A stretch of DNA of 44,090 nt from Rhodospirillales bacterium (GCA_014380005.1 JACMKT010000036.1:1-44090), one strand, 5' to 3'; positions 1 to 7,948 are shown, counted from the first letter of the stretch. Numbers and translations are program-made. Notes: generated by a model from the sequence alone, not told the origin.

Positions 1-971
1 AGGCCCGGTCCCACCACCAGCTTCTTCACCGCTTCGGCCAGCTTGGCGGCGAAAATGTCGTAGATGCCGGCCTGGACCAGAATGCGGTTGGCGCAGACGC
101 AGGTCTGGCCGGTGTTGCGGAATTTGGAGGCCAGGGCGCCGGTCACCGCCGCATCCACATCGGCATCGTCGAAGACGATGAAGGGGGCGTTGCCGCCCAG
201 TTCGAAGCTGACCTTCTTCATGGTGTCGGCGCATTGCTTCATGAGCAGCTTGCCCACCTCGGTGGAGCCGGTGAAGCTGAGCTTGCGCACGATGGGGTTG
301 GCGGTCAGCTCACCGCCCACGGCCACGTAATCGGCAGTGGGCAGGATGTTGAACACGCCCGCCGGGATGCCCGCCCGCTCGGCCAGTTCGGCCAGGGCCA
401 GGGCCGATAGCGGAGTATCCTCGCCCGGCTTGACCACCACGGTGCAGCCCGCCGCCAGCGCCGGGGCGCATTTGCGGGTGATCATGGCGTTGGGGAAGTT
501 CCACGGGGTGATGGCGGCGACCACGCCGATGGGCTCCTTGGTCACCAGAATGCGGCGGCCGGGGGCGTTTTCGGGGATGATGTCGCCGTTCACCCGCTTT
601 GCTTCTTCCGCATACCATTCGATGAAGGCGGCGCCGTAGACCACTTCGCCCTTGGCCTCGGCCAGGGGTTTGCCTTGCTCGGCGGTCATGATGATTGCCA
701 GATCGTCGCCGGCGGCCAGGATCAGCTCGAACCACTTTTTCATAATGGCGGCGCGGTCCTTGGCGGTGCGCGCGCGCCAAGCGGGCAAAGCGCGGTTGGC
801 CGCGTCGATGGCGCGCCGGGTCTCTGCTGCACCCAGCGAGGCCACCTGGGCGATGACCGAACCGTCAGCCGGATTGGTGACCGCAAGAGTCGCACCGGAA
901 TCCGCATGAATCCACTGCCCATCCACATAGGCTTGGCGGCGCAACAGCGTGGGGTCGCGAAGGTCTAGCAT
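1..971 (-). CDS. gabD: NAD(P)-dependent succinate-semialdehyde dehydrogenase, 3' end cut by window
   Basis: Oxidises succinate semialdehyde to succinate, the last step of GABA and 4-hydroxybutyrate breakdown. I translated the minus strand from the ATG at 971. About 323 codons are present of the roughly 480 usual for the family, and the rest lies beyond the left edge. The aldehyde dehydrogenase signatures are clear: the ITPWNFP cofactor-binding segment, FTGSTEVG, the general-base glutamate in FELGG and the nucleophilic cysteine in GQTCVCANR. An AAGGAAA ribosome site precedes the start. It is divergent from the hydrolase gene at 1047. The family is certain; succinate semialdehyde as substrate is likely, from the resemblance to GabD and from the FRNTGQTCVCANR segment. 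Confidence 0.9.
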   Translation of the reverse strand, partial: MLDLRDPTLLRRQAYVDGQWIHADSGATLAVTNPADGSVIAQVASLGAAETRRAIDAANRALPAWRARTAKDRAAIMKKWFELILAAGDDLAIIMTAEQGKPLAEAKGEVVYGAAFIEWYAEEAKRVNGDIIPENAPGRRILVTKEPIGVVAAITPWNFPNAMITRKCAPALAAGCTVVVKPGEDTPLSALALAELAERAGIPAGVFNILPTADYVAVGGELTANPIVRKLSFTGSTEVGKLLMKQCADTMKKVSFELGGNAPFIVFDDADVDAAVTGALASKFRNTGQTCVCANRILVQAGIYDIFAAKLAEAVKKLVVGPG

Positions 972-1046
972 GGCGTGGTTTCCTTAGGCGTCGGCGTTTA
1001 TCCAGATATACTCAGGTCCATCCCCAACGGAAAGGCCCTCTCCGTC

Positions 1047-1898
1047 ATGTCCAGCACTGCCAACGGCCCGCGTTCGCTGTACCTGTCCATCGCTGGCCAC
1101 GAGGTGCATGTCACCGAATGGGGCGACCGCGACGCACCGGCGCTGGTCATGTGGCACGGGCTGGCCCGCGTCGGGCGCGATTTCGACACCATCGCGCGGC
1201 AATTGGCGCCCATGTTCCACATCATCTGCCCCGATACCATCGGGCGCGGCCTGTCGAGCTGGTCAAAGGACCCGCAGGCCGATTACACCATCCCTGCCTA
1301 TTGCGGTCACGCCATTGAGATGCTGGACCGCCTGGGGCTTGAGCAAGTGCGTTGGGTCGGCACCTCCATGGGCGGCATCATCGGCATGGCCCTGGCCGGC
1401 ACCAAGGAAACCGCCGGACGCATCGAACGCTTAGTCATCAATGACGTGGGACCCGAGATCAATCAGGCGGCGGTGGATCGCATCAAGGCCTATGTGACCA
1501 TGGTGCCGGAATTCCCCTCCATCGCCCATTTCGAGGCCTTCCTGCGCATCGCCTATGCGCCCTTCGGCAAAATGACCGATGCGGAATGGCGGCTGATGAC
1601 CGAGACCTCACTGCGCCGCCGCGACAACGGCACCTATTCGTCCCATTACGACCCGGCGGTGATGACTGTCTTCGCCGAACACATGGACGAATTCGACATG
1701 TGGGACATTTACGACGCCATCACTTGCCCGACCCTGCTGGTTCGGGGCGAGACATCCGATCTGCTGCTGGCCGAATCGGCGGTGAAGATGACCCAGCGGG
1801 GGCCGTGTCCGGCGTTGATCACCATCCCCGGCTGCGGCCATGCCCCGGCATTGAATACTCAGGATCAGGTTGCGGTGCTGAAGGGCTTTTTGGCTTAA
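1047..1898 (+). CDS. alpha/beta hydrolase
   Basis: A 283-residue alpha/beta hydrolase fold protein, probably a cytoplasmic esterase or related serine hydrolase. Visible are the oxyanion-hole region MWHGLARVG, the nucleophile elbow GTSMGG, a lid region rich in aromatic residues, an acid-containing strand LLVRGETSDLL and the catalytic histidine in IPGCGHAPAL. The frame stays open back to a GTG at 975, but that would leave 3 bp to the divergent gabD start. I chose the ATG at 1047, which follows GGAAAGG and begins the conserved part. The substrate cannot be read from sequence. The gene ends just before the GC-rich palindromic repeats at 1904. Confidence 0.85.
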   Translation: MSSTANGPRSLYLSIAGHEVHVTEWGDRDAPALVMWHGLARVGRDFDTIARQLAPMFHIICPDTIGRGLSSWSKDPQADYTIPAYCGHAIEMLDRLGLEQVRWVGTSMGGIIGMALAGTKETAGRIERLVINDVGPEINQAAVDRIKAYVTMVPEFPSIAHFEAFLRIAYAPFGKMTDAEWRLMTETSLRRRDNGTYSSHYDPAVMTVFAEHMDEFDMWDIYDAITCPTLLVRGETSDLLLAESAVKMTQRGPCPALITIPGCGHAPALNTQDQVAVLKGFLA

Positions 1899-1903
1899 GC
1901 GGG

Positions 1904-1963
1904 CCCCCTCTCCCTCCCATGCGTGCCGCATGGGCCCCTCCCTCCCCCGCGAGGGGGGAGGGG
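1904..1963. repeat. GC-rich palindromic repeat, copy A
   Basis: This 60-bp sequence is identical over all 60 positions to copy C at 2361-2420, in the same orientation. It contains two hairpins: CCCATGCG/CGCATGGG around a TGC loop, and CCCCC-GCGA-GGGGG. It starts 5 bp after the hydrolase stop and could also terminate that transcript. Confidence 0.85.
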
Positions 1964-1979
1964 CTAAATGTGCGCTTAT

Positions 1980-2040
1980 CCCCTCCCCCCTCGCGGGGGA
2001 GGGAGGGACCCGGCGCGTCAGCGCTGGGAGGGAGAGGGGG
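1980..2040. repeat. GC-rich palindromic repeat, copy B (inverted)
   Basis: Read on the minus strand, this copy has the same outer segments as copies A and C (a C5TCTCCCTCCCA end and a CCCTCCCTCCCCCGCGAGGGGGGAGGGG-like end) but a different centre of about 16 bp. It is inverted relative to both. With copy A it forms a head-to-head pair 16 bp apart. With copy C it brackets the DUF559 gene, whose stop codon (2018-2020) lies inside this repeat. Confidence 0.8.
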
Positions 2041-2377
2041 CGTTTGCCGCCAAAACCGCAGCTAACCGCGCTTCCACCCCGTCAATGTGGTCCAAAATTT
2101 CTTCGTTCCAGAACCTGACAACCGTGAACCCTTGGCTGCGCAGCCAAGTGTCACGCCGCTTGTCATGTTCGGACCCGGCATGCTGACTGCCATCGGCTTC
2201 CACGATGACGCGGCACTCGAGACACACAAAATCCACGATGTAGGAGCCGATGGCCTGCTGGCGTTTAAACTTCCAGCCGTAGCGTCTGGCCCGCAGCAGG
2301 CCCCAGGCGGCGGTCGGCTTCAGTTTGATTGCGGCGAAGTTCTCGGGCGCGGTCCAGCATCCCCCTCTCCCTCCCAT
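2018..2377 (-). CDS. DUF559 family endonuclease-like protein within a repeat unit
   Basis: A 119-residue protein of the DUF559 family, which belongs to the PD-(D/E)XK nuclease-like group that also holds the Vsr mismatch endonucleases. The core YIVDFVCLECRVIVEADGSQH carries the Asp and the Glu-x-Asp-Gly-x-x-His pattern expected of the active site, followed by the RxxWLRSQGFTVVRFWNEEI segment typical of the family. I chose the ATG at 2377. It lies inside repeat copy C, and the frame stays open upstream through the whole repeat. The last residues (NAPSPSQR) are encoded by repeat copy B. The gene thus begins and ends in inverted repeats. A nuclease role is inferred from family; the target is unknown. 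Confidence 0.75.
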   Translation of the reverse strand: MGGRGGCWTAPENFAAIKLKPTAAWGLLRARRYGWKFKRQQAIGSYIVDFVCLECRVIVEADGSQHAGSEHDKRRDTWLRSQGFTVVRFWNEEILDHIDGVEARLAAVLAANAPSPSQR

Positions 2378-2420
2378 GCGTGCCGCATGGGCCCCTCCCT
2401 CCCCCGCGAGGGGGGAGGGG
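2361..2420. repeat. GC-rich palindromic repeat, copy C
   Basis: Identical to copy A over 60 bp. It covers the start region of the DUF559 gene and ends 4 bp from the stop codon of the cyclase gene at 2424. It has the same two internal hairpins as copy A. Confidence 0.85.
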
Positions 2421-2423
2421 AAT

Positions 2424-4718
2424 TTACGTCCCCGGCCAGTGATTCTCGCCGTCCATGATGAATTCGGCGCTGCCTTCATCCTTAAGCTTCTTCTTTCGCG
2501 GCTTTCTCTTCGCGCCATCTTCACCCGCATCGGCGCGTTCCATCATCTTGGCGACGGTGGCGAGGACCGTTTCCACGCTGGGGGCTTGGCGTTCGGTGAC
2601 GTTGTCGTCATCTACCGCCACAGGCTCCGGTTCCGGAACCTCCTCGTGCACTTCGATCTCGGGGCGGCGACGCAAGTGGTAGACGATTTGCTTGCCGAAA
2701 TCCTTGGCCAGCGACAGCACGCCCACATACTCGCTGACGAAATGTTCCTCGAACTCCTCGCCATTATTGACCGCTTCCGAGCGCAAGGCGGATTGCTCGG
2801 CGGTCAGCACGGCGACGAATTGCTGGGTGGCATAGACGTGGCCGATGACGGTGACCGGCTCTAGTCGGGCGGCACGGTTGATGTGGCTGCCGTAGAAGTT
2901 CTTGCGTCCGCAGATGGGGTCCAATGCCTCGAACACCGGCCCGGCATGCAGCGAGATGCGCAGGTTCAGCGGGTTGGGCAGTTGCTCGCGCATTTCCTCG
3001 CCCAGGCGCGCCACCGCTTCCTGCATGGTCAGGGCGTATTCGGCCATGGGGGTGGCTTTGTCCATGACCGCGAAGATGGCGTCGCCCCAGGTGTTGATGC
3101 TGGTGGGCTCGGCGCCCGCGGCAACCATGCCTTCCTTTAATCGCGCCAGGAAATCCAGGAAGGCCGGGATATTTTCTTCCTTCAGCTTGGAATAGCCGGC
3201 GATGTCGCAGAACAGCATGGAGCGGATGACGCGGCCCTGTTCGGCCTCTTCCTCGTCGTCGCCGCCGAAGTCCAGATTGGGCATGGCTGGGCCGTCGGGA
3301 CCAATCAATTCGGGAAATTGCTGCAGCAAGCCGTCCAGATCGATGATGCGCAGCTTGGCGATGTCTTCCCATTGGTCGATGAAGTCACCGGCGCCGCCCA
3401 CCAGCGAGCCGGGCATCATGTCCCATAGGGCCAGCAGATAGGGGGCGGTGCGCAGGAAGCTGGAGCGCAAGGTCGCCAAGCCGTGCAGGCACTGGTTGGC
3501 GAAGCGGTACAGCATGTCGTGGCCGAGATAGCGTTCCTCGGTGGCATAGGTGACAGAAGTCGCCAGCTTCAGCGCGTTGCGGAAGCGCATCTCCCAGCGC
3601 GGGCCGCCATAGCGCACCTGATTGGCGATGAAGTCGTCCATGGCGAAGGGCATCACCACGTTGACCTCGGCGCCGCGCTCCAGCATGGCCTCGATGAACA
3701 GCAAATCAGAGCCGCAGGCGGCCATGGAATAGCCGATCTGGGCGTCGAGCTCTTCCAATTGCTGGGCGATCTCGGCACGCACGGCGGCTTCTAAAGCGGG
3801 CGGGAAGTGGGGGCCTTCGCCGGGGCGGTCCAAAGCGTGGCCGGTGAACACCACCACGGTGGGCGGCTTGACGATGTCGTCCAGTTCCGCCGGTACCTCA
3901 ATGCCGCCCTGACGCACCAGTTCCAGTTGCTTGAGCGCGGATACCACTCGGCCGTAATGCACGCCTTCAATGGTGCGCGCCCATTCGAAGGTGCCGATGG
4001 CGGCTTCGCTGTCGCCCACCAGCAACTGGGCCAGCCCCTGGGTGGCGAGGATGCGGTAGCGGATGTCGGGCGTCAGGGATGGATCGACCTCGCCATCGCT
4101 CATGATCTTGTTGATACGGGCGGCCAATTGGCGCGCCTGGGCGCGGTCGCCCAGCAGCAGCGACATGATGGCCGCTTCGATGCCGTCGCGCGGATTGGAA
4201 CTGGAATGGAAGGCGCGCAGGAACAGATCGCGGCAATGGGCCAAGTCACGGCGCCGGCCTGAAGACAACCAAGCCTCGCGGAACACGCGGGCCAGGGCGT
4301 TGTAGGTCTCGGCATCGGCGGTAGCGACCAGACTCTTGCCGCGCACCAAATCGATGGATTCAGCCAGTTCAGCAATGGCGGCCAGCGAGCGGTCGGCATC
4401 CTTGTTGTCCAAGGTGTCGATGGCGCTTTTCAGGCTGGCCTGTAGGCGGCGGAACGGGCCTTCATCGATGAGGATGGCGTCCAGCAGCGGCCCCAGCAGG
4501 CGCCGCGCTTCGTCCACCGCGCCGGTCTGCGACAGGGCGATGGCGCCGAAGATGGCCAGTTTCACGCTGGCGGGATGGGCCTTCAGGCCGTCGCGGCAGA
4601 CGTCGTGGGCCAGGAAGTTCTGGCCGTCGTCCAGCAGCGCACGGGCTGTGCGCTCCCACTCATCTTGTGTTCGCGGCATGGACGTCGTATCGGCCACGGG
4701 CCCCAGCCCTCCCAGCAT
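2424..4718 (-). CDS. TPR / Rossmann-like (SLOG-type) / class III adenylate-guanylate cyclase fusion
   Basis: About 764 residues and no transmembrane segment, so probably cytoplasmic. Residues ~20-275 are helical, TPR-like and resemble the region annotated as TRAFs-binding in similar proteins. Residues ~290-372 form an alternating strand/helix unit with VVVFTGHALDRPG and MAACGSDLLFIEAML...GAEVNVVMPF, like the SLOG nucleotide- or ligand-binding fold. Residues ~500-660 are a class III cyclase with both metal aspartates (FCDIAGYS, NTWGDAIF) and the Asn/Arg pair (INRAARLEP), so it should be active. The tail is acidic and then lysine-rich. The frame opens at a TTG (4730); ATG 4718 follows AAAAGG, and ATG 4679 is another option. 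Whether the product is cAMP or cGMP is not decided by what I can see. Confidence 0.8.
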   Translation of the reverse strand: MLGGLGPVADTTSMPRTQDEWERTARALLDDGQNFLAHDVCRDGLKAHPASVKLAIFGAIALSQTGAVDEARRLLGPLLDAILIDEGPFRRLQASLKSAIDTLDNKDADRSLAAIAELAESIDLVRGKSLVATADAETYNALARVFREAWLSSGRRRDLAHCRDLFLRAFHSSSNPRDGIEAAIMSLLLGDRAQARQLAARINKIMSDGEVDPSLTPDIRYRILATQGLAQLLVGDSEAAIGTFEWARTIEGVHYGRVVSALKQLELVRQGGIEVPAELDDIVKPPTVVVFTGHALDRPGEGPHFPPALEAAVRAEIAQQLEELDAQIGYSMAACGSDLLFIEAMLERGAEVNVVMPFAMDDFIANQVRYGGPRWEMRFRNALKLATSVTYATEERYLGHDMLYRFANQCLHGLATLRSSFLRTAPYLLALWDMMPGSLVGGAGDFIDQWEDIAKLRIIDLDGLLQQFPELIGPDGPAMPNLDFGGDDEEEAEQGRVIRSMLFCDIAGYSKLKEENIPAFLDFLARLKEGMVAAGAEPTSINTWGDAIFAVMDKATPMAEYALTMQEAVARLGEEMREQLPNPLNLRISLHAGPVFEALDPICGRKNFYGSHINRAARLEPVTVIGHVYATQQFVAVLTAEQSALRSEAVNNGEEFEEHFVSEYVGVLSLAKDFGKQIVYHLRRRPEIEVHEEVPEPEPVAVDDDNVTERQAPSVETVLATVAKMMERADAGEDGAKRKPRKKKLKDEGSAEFIMDGENHWPGT

Positions 4719-4770
4719 TTGTGTCCCCAAATCCTTTTAACACGGCTTTTGTCCGAAGGGGTAGGGGCGC

Positions 4771-5496
4771 CTAACTTCTGGTGGGCGACAGGCGGAATTC
4801 CAGCAGTCCGTCCAGGCGGCCCAGCGCTTCCACCAGTTTGATGGGTTTGGTCGGCGCCTTGGCGTACAGCACCAGATCGTATTCGAAGCGGGTGCCTTCC
4901 TGGGCCAGATGGAAGGTCCAGTCCGAGACCTCCCAGCCGAACTTGTCCATCAGCGCGCGGATGTCGGCGGCTTCGGGGGTGCGGTCGTGGGGGAATTTCA
5001 GGGACAGGTGCATCATGGTCTGATGGGGCAAGGCGGTCTCGATGCTGCGCACGCCGCTCATCAGCGCCACGGCGATCAGGGCGGCGCAGATGGCGGCGCC
5101 GTAAAAGCCCACGCCGATGACCACGCCGATGGCCGCCGTCATCCAGATGGAGGCGGCGGTGGACAGGCCGCGGATGGACAGTCCCTCTTTCATGATGACG
5201 CCGGCGCCCAGGAATCCGATGCCGGTCATGATGCCCTGCATGACGCGGGTGGGGTCCGCCAAGCCGGGCGGAGTGGACAGGCCGCCGAACCAGTGGGCGG
5301 GATAGGCATTGATGACGGTCAGCAGGCACGACGCCACGCAGACCAGGGCATAGGTGCGGATGCCGGCGGCGCGGCCGTGATAGGACCGCTCGTAGCCGAT
5401 CAAAACGCCCACCGCCAGCGCGCCCAGCAGATGCAGGAAAATGATGCCGTTGGTGGCGAGTTCCGGCGCCGACCAATAGGCCTTGAGCACGTCCAT
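4771..5496 (-). CDS. MgtC/SapB family membrane protein
   Basis: A 241-residue protein with about five hydrophobic helices in its first 150 residues, then a soluble C-terminal domain of ACT-like size. MgtC signatures are present: GALAVGVLIGYERSYHGRAAGIRT near the N-terminus and MTGIGFLGAGVIMKEG...GLSTAASIWMTAAIGVVIGVG in the middle. MgtC proteins are linked to growth at low magnesium and, in some bacteria, to inhibition of the F-type ATP synthase; which applies here is unknown. The ATG at 5496 is supported by an AGGAGGGGG ribosome site. It lies upstream of the cyclase gene on the same strand with a gap of about 50 bp, so co-transcription is possible. Confidence 0.88.
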   Translation of the reverse strand: MDVLKAYWSAPELATNGIIFLHLLGALAVGVLIGYERSYHGRAAGIRTYALVCVASCLLTVINAYPAHWFGGLSTPPGLADPTRVMQGIMTGIGFLGAGVIMKEGLSIRGLSTAASIWMTAAIGVVIGVGFYGAAICAALIAVALMSGVRSIETALPHQTMMHLSLKFPHDRTPEAADIRALMDKFGWEVSDWTFHLAQEGTRFEYDLVLYAKAPTKPIKLVEALGRLDGLLEFRLSPTRS

Positions 5497-5593
5497 GACC
5501 GCATTCCCCCTCCTGAGATAGCGGTGAGTATGGGATATGACGGTTGAATTAGACTTAAGGCCGTGCCCCGCATTAGGTCGGGCTGGTGGATAT

Positions 5594-5609
5594 TTGCTTG
5601 CGCAAGCAA
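5594..5609. promoter_or_regulatory. perfect 16-bp palindrome upstream of acetate permease
   Basis: TTGCTTGCGCAAGCAA is a perfect palindrome 76 bp before the permease start, and an AT-rich stretch with TAAAAT lies between them. TTGC/GCAA half-sites recall those of ScfR/RamB-type regulators of short-chain fatty acid genes. That link is an inference. A 16-bp palindrome can also occur by chance once in a window this size. Confidence 0.35.
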
Positions 5610-5685
5610 CAACCCTGAGCTATCCAAACGTGCCGCCTAAAATAAAAATCGGGCAGGCCAATAAAAGTTAGGGAACGTTTCACGA

Positions 5686-6291
5686 ATGTCCCAGATCGCC
5701 TCTATCTCCATGGACTCCGCCGTCGCGGTGGCCAAGCCCAAACTGGGCAATCCTGCTGTGGTCGGTTTGGCCGGTTTCGGCCTGACCACCATGATGCTGC
5801 AGTTTCATAATCTTGGCTGGGCCGGTATCGGCCCGGTGGTGTTCCTGGGCCTGATCTTCGGTGGCCTCGCCCAGATGATCGCCGGCCTTCAGGAACAGAA
5901 ATGCGGCAATAACTTCGGTTACACTGCTTTCACCTCGTATGGCTGCTTCTGGATTTCCCTGGCCGGCATCCTGATCGGCAACCGCTACGACATCTTCAAT
6001 ACCTCGACTACCGACATGGGGTGGTTCCTGGTGGCGTGGACGGCGTATAGCGCCATCCTGTGGGTCGCCTCGGCCCGCATCAGCAAGGCCATGTTCGCCA
6101 CCTTCACCACGCTGATGATCGGTTTCGTGCTGCTGGATCTGGCCCATTTCGGTTATCCCGAACTGACCAAGGCCGCCGGTTGGGACCTGCTGATCTGCGC
6201 GTTGCTGGCCTGGTACATGATGGCCAGCGCGCTGTTCGCCGATGTGTTCGGCCGTAACGTGCTGCCGGTGGGCAAGCCCATCCTGGCGTAA
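5686..6291 (+). CDS. satP: acetate/succinate uptake permease, GPR1/FUN34/YaaH family
   Basis: A 201-residue inner-membrane protein with six hydrophobic helices, the usual size of the acetate uptake family (SatP/YaaH in Escherichia coli). The family signature NPAVVGLAGFGLTT opens the first helix after a short cytoplasmic N-terminus, and the segment GLQEQKCGNNFGYTAFTSYGCFW is typical of the third helix region. It imports acetate, and in some members succinate, probably with protons. It stands alone between the divergent mgtC-like gene and a terminator. The start follows a TTAGGGAA-like ribosome site. Confidence 0.88.
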   Translation: MSQIASISMDSAVAVAKPKLGNPAVVGLAGFGLTTMMLQFHNLGWAGIGPVVFLGLIFGGLAQMIAGLQEQKCGNNFGYTAFTSYGCFWISLAGILIGNRYDIFNTSTTDMGWFLVAWTAYSAILWVASARISKAMFATFTTLMIGFVLLDLAHFGYPELTKAAGWDLLICALLAWYMMASALFADVFGRNVLPVGKPILA

Positions 6292-6306
6292 CCCGCCTTA
6301 TGCGAA

Positions 6307-6341
6307 AGCCCTCTGCCGTGCATCGGCGGAGGGCTTCGTTT
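6307..6341. terminator. bidirectional hairpin terminator
   Basis: AGCCCTCTGCCG (6307-6318) pairs with CGGCGGAGGGCT (6324-6335) with one G-U pair and a five-base loop, followed by TCGTTTCC. It separates the convergent acetate permease and methyltransferase genes and could serve both. Confidence 0.75.
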
Positions 6342-6342
6342 C

Positions 6343-7113
6343 CTACGGCTTGAAGTTTTCGCCCTTGCGGTGCCGGTAGGTCACCAGCTCGTGCACGATG
6401 CCGTGCAGGGTTTGAACTTCCTGATTGGTCAGATTGGCGCGTTGGAACAGGTTGCGGATGTTGCGCACCATCACCGGGCGCTTTTCCGGATGGCGCAGGA
6501 AGCCGCACTCGTCCAGTTCGCGCTCCAGATGGCCGAAGAATTCCAGCAGCTTGTCCTTGGTGGTCAGCTCTGCGGCGCCCTTCGTCATATGCTCGTCGGG
6601 CAGCACCGGGTCGGCGGTCTGGAACCACTCATAGCCAATCAGCAGCACGCATTGCGCCAAGTTCAGCGAGGTGTATTCCGGGTTCAGCGGCACGGTCACC
6701 ACGGTGTCGGCAATGGCCACGTCGTCGTTTTCTAGGCCGGACCGTTCGGGTCCGAACATCACACCGAACTTCTGACCCCCGGCGGCGATGGCGCGCATGG
6801 CGCTCGCGGCGCTGCGCGGCGTGTCCACCGGCTTGACCATGAAGCGGTTGCGCGCCGTGGTCGCCCACACCCGGTGCAGGCCGGCCACGGCTTCCTCGGT
6901 GGTATCAAACACCTTGGCGCCCAGCAGGACGCGGTCGGCGCCCGAGGACGCGGCGATGGCGCGGTCCGACAGCCAGTCGGGCTTTGGCCCCACCAGACGC
7001 AGATCGGTCAGCGCATTGTTGAGCATGGCCCGCGCGGCGGTGCCGATGTTTTCCGACAATTGCGGACGGACCAGGATGATCGCCGGCCCGTTAGAGGAAG
7101 AAGTTTCGGTCAT
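6343..7113 (-). CDS. trmJ: TrmJ/SpoU-type SPOUT RNA 2'-O-methyltransferase
   Basis: A 256-residue SPOUT-class methyltransferase, probably the enzyme methylating the 2'-hydroxyl of position 32 in tRNAs. The motif series is complete: IILVRPQLSENIGTAARAMLNN at the N-terminus, GVMFGPERSGLENDDV in the middle and VPLNPEYTSLNLAQCVLLIGYE forming the knotted SAM site. A C-terminal helical extension (DKLLEFFGHLERELDECGF...) is typical of TrmJ. The frame is open well upstream, but the ATG at 7113 begins the conserved domain and lies 11 bp after the stop of the preceding gene, suggesting an operon. Confidence 0.88.
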   Translation of the reverse strand: MTETSSSNGPAIILVRPQLSENIGTAARAMLNNALTDLRLVGPKPDWLSDRAIAASSGADRVLLGAKVFDTTEEAVAGLHRVWATTARNRFMVKPVDTPRSAASAMRAIAAGGQKFGVMFGPERSGLENDDVAIADTVVTVPLNPEYTSLNLAQCVLLIGYEWFQTADPVLPDEHMTKGAAELTTKDKLLEFFGHLERELDECGFLRHPEKRPVMVRNIRNLFQRANLTNQEVQTLHGIVHELVTYRHRKGENFKP

Positions 7114-7124
7114 GGCCCTATCGA

Positions 7125-7817
7125 TTAATGCAGAACGCCCATGAGGTAACCGGCCAGCACGCCGATGACGGCGGTGGCGGGCAGGACGATGTTGGTCAAA
7201 GTCCGGCGGGTTTTGTCCGACGACTTGGCGGTAAACACGAAATGGCGCTGCATGGTGCGCACCACCACTTCCACAGCCGCCGCCCCGGCGAAGTCCGAGA
7301 ACACTCCCGACACCGCCCACGGGGCATAGGCGCCGTCGGCGAATTGGTTCAGCACGGCGCGCGAGGATTTGTCGTTTTCGTCCAGGAAGGTCTCCCAGCC
7401 GCACACCACTTGGCGGCCCTGGACCTTTTCCATCTGCGCCTGGATACGCTGGAAGGTGTAGGTGGTGTCGATGACGCGGACGATGCGCGAGGTGGCTTCC
7501 TCGCGCTTGGGAATGGGATTGGCCATGCGCGGCGGCGGGGGCGGCGGTGCCTCGGCTTCAGGCGCCGGACCGCCGCCCAGCAGGGCATGCAAAGGGTGGT
7601 CTGGTGGCGCCAAGAGCTGCCAGCGCTTCAACGCCTCACGGGCCAGCTCGATTTGGCCCGCCGAGACCAACTTTTCCGCCAGGGTGCGCCACAGCTCCGC
7701 CGGGCCGCCTTCGTCCGATTGCTGGGTGGCGGACAACGCGGCCAACAGCTCGGGGCGCAAGGGTGCCGGGCAGTGCAGGGCTACCCAATTCAGCACCTCG
7801 GATAATGCGTCGGCCAT
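7125..7817 (-). CDS. hypothetical protein with C-terminal membrane anchor
   Basis: I do not recognise this 230-residue protein. Residues 1-80 are helical and TPR-like (AEKLVSAGQIELAREALKRWQLLAP). Next come a proline-rich linker, a charged region with VIDTTYTFQRIQAQMEKVQGRQVVCGWETFLDEND, and a last hydrophobic helix (IVLPATAVIGVLAGYLMGVL) that suggests a tail-anchored membrane protein with its bulk in the cytoplasm. The ATG at 7817 follows AAGGACGG at good spacing. It is upstream of trmJ in the same direction, 11 bp apart. Confidence 0.7.
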   Translation of the reverse strand: MADALSEVLNWVALHCPAPLRPELLAALSATQQSDEGGPAELWRTLAEKLVSAGQIELAREALKRWQLLAPPDHPLHALLGGGPAPEAEAPPPPPPRMANPIPKREEATSRIVRVIDTTYTFQRIQAQMEKVQGRQVVCGWETFLDENDKSSRAVLNQFADGAYAPWAVSGVFSDFAGAAAVEVVVRTMQRHFVFTAKSSDKTRRTLTNIVLPATAVIGVLAGYLMGVLH

Positions 7818-7948
7818 ATTTCCGTCCTTTTTGCGGCCCGGAGCATACTAGCCGAAAGGCGCCTACGCCAGACGGTTTAAGCCCCACGGCCAATTGCAGC
7901 CTGGGCCACGGGCGGGGTCAAATGCCGCAAAATCATAGGGAGGCGGAA

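Larger units (their letters stand above)
1980..2420. mobile_element. putative repeat-bounded DUF559 unit with about 28-bp perfect terminal inverted repeats
   Basis: The outer 28 bp at 1980-2007 and at 2393-2420 are perfect inverted complements, part of the longer repeats B and C, and the only gene inside is DUF559. No transposase and no obvious target-site duplication is seen. Calling it mobile is an inference from the terminal symmetry and from the extra copy A just outside. Confidence 0.4.

Noticed and set aside
1005..1017. GATATACTCAGGT repeated before the hydrolase gene and before dctS (36290-36302)
   Set aside because: A repeated 13-mer is expected several times by chance in 44 kb, and no matching -35 element was found at either place.
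7114..7404. Upstream extension of the trmJ frame
   Set aside because: It overlaps the preceding gene in another frame and has no similarity to the methyltransferase family; the ATG at 7113 fits the family start.
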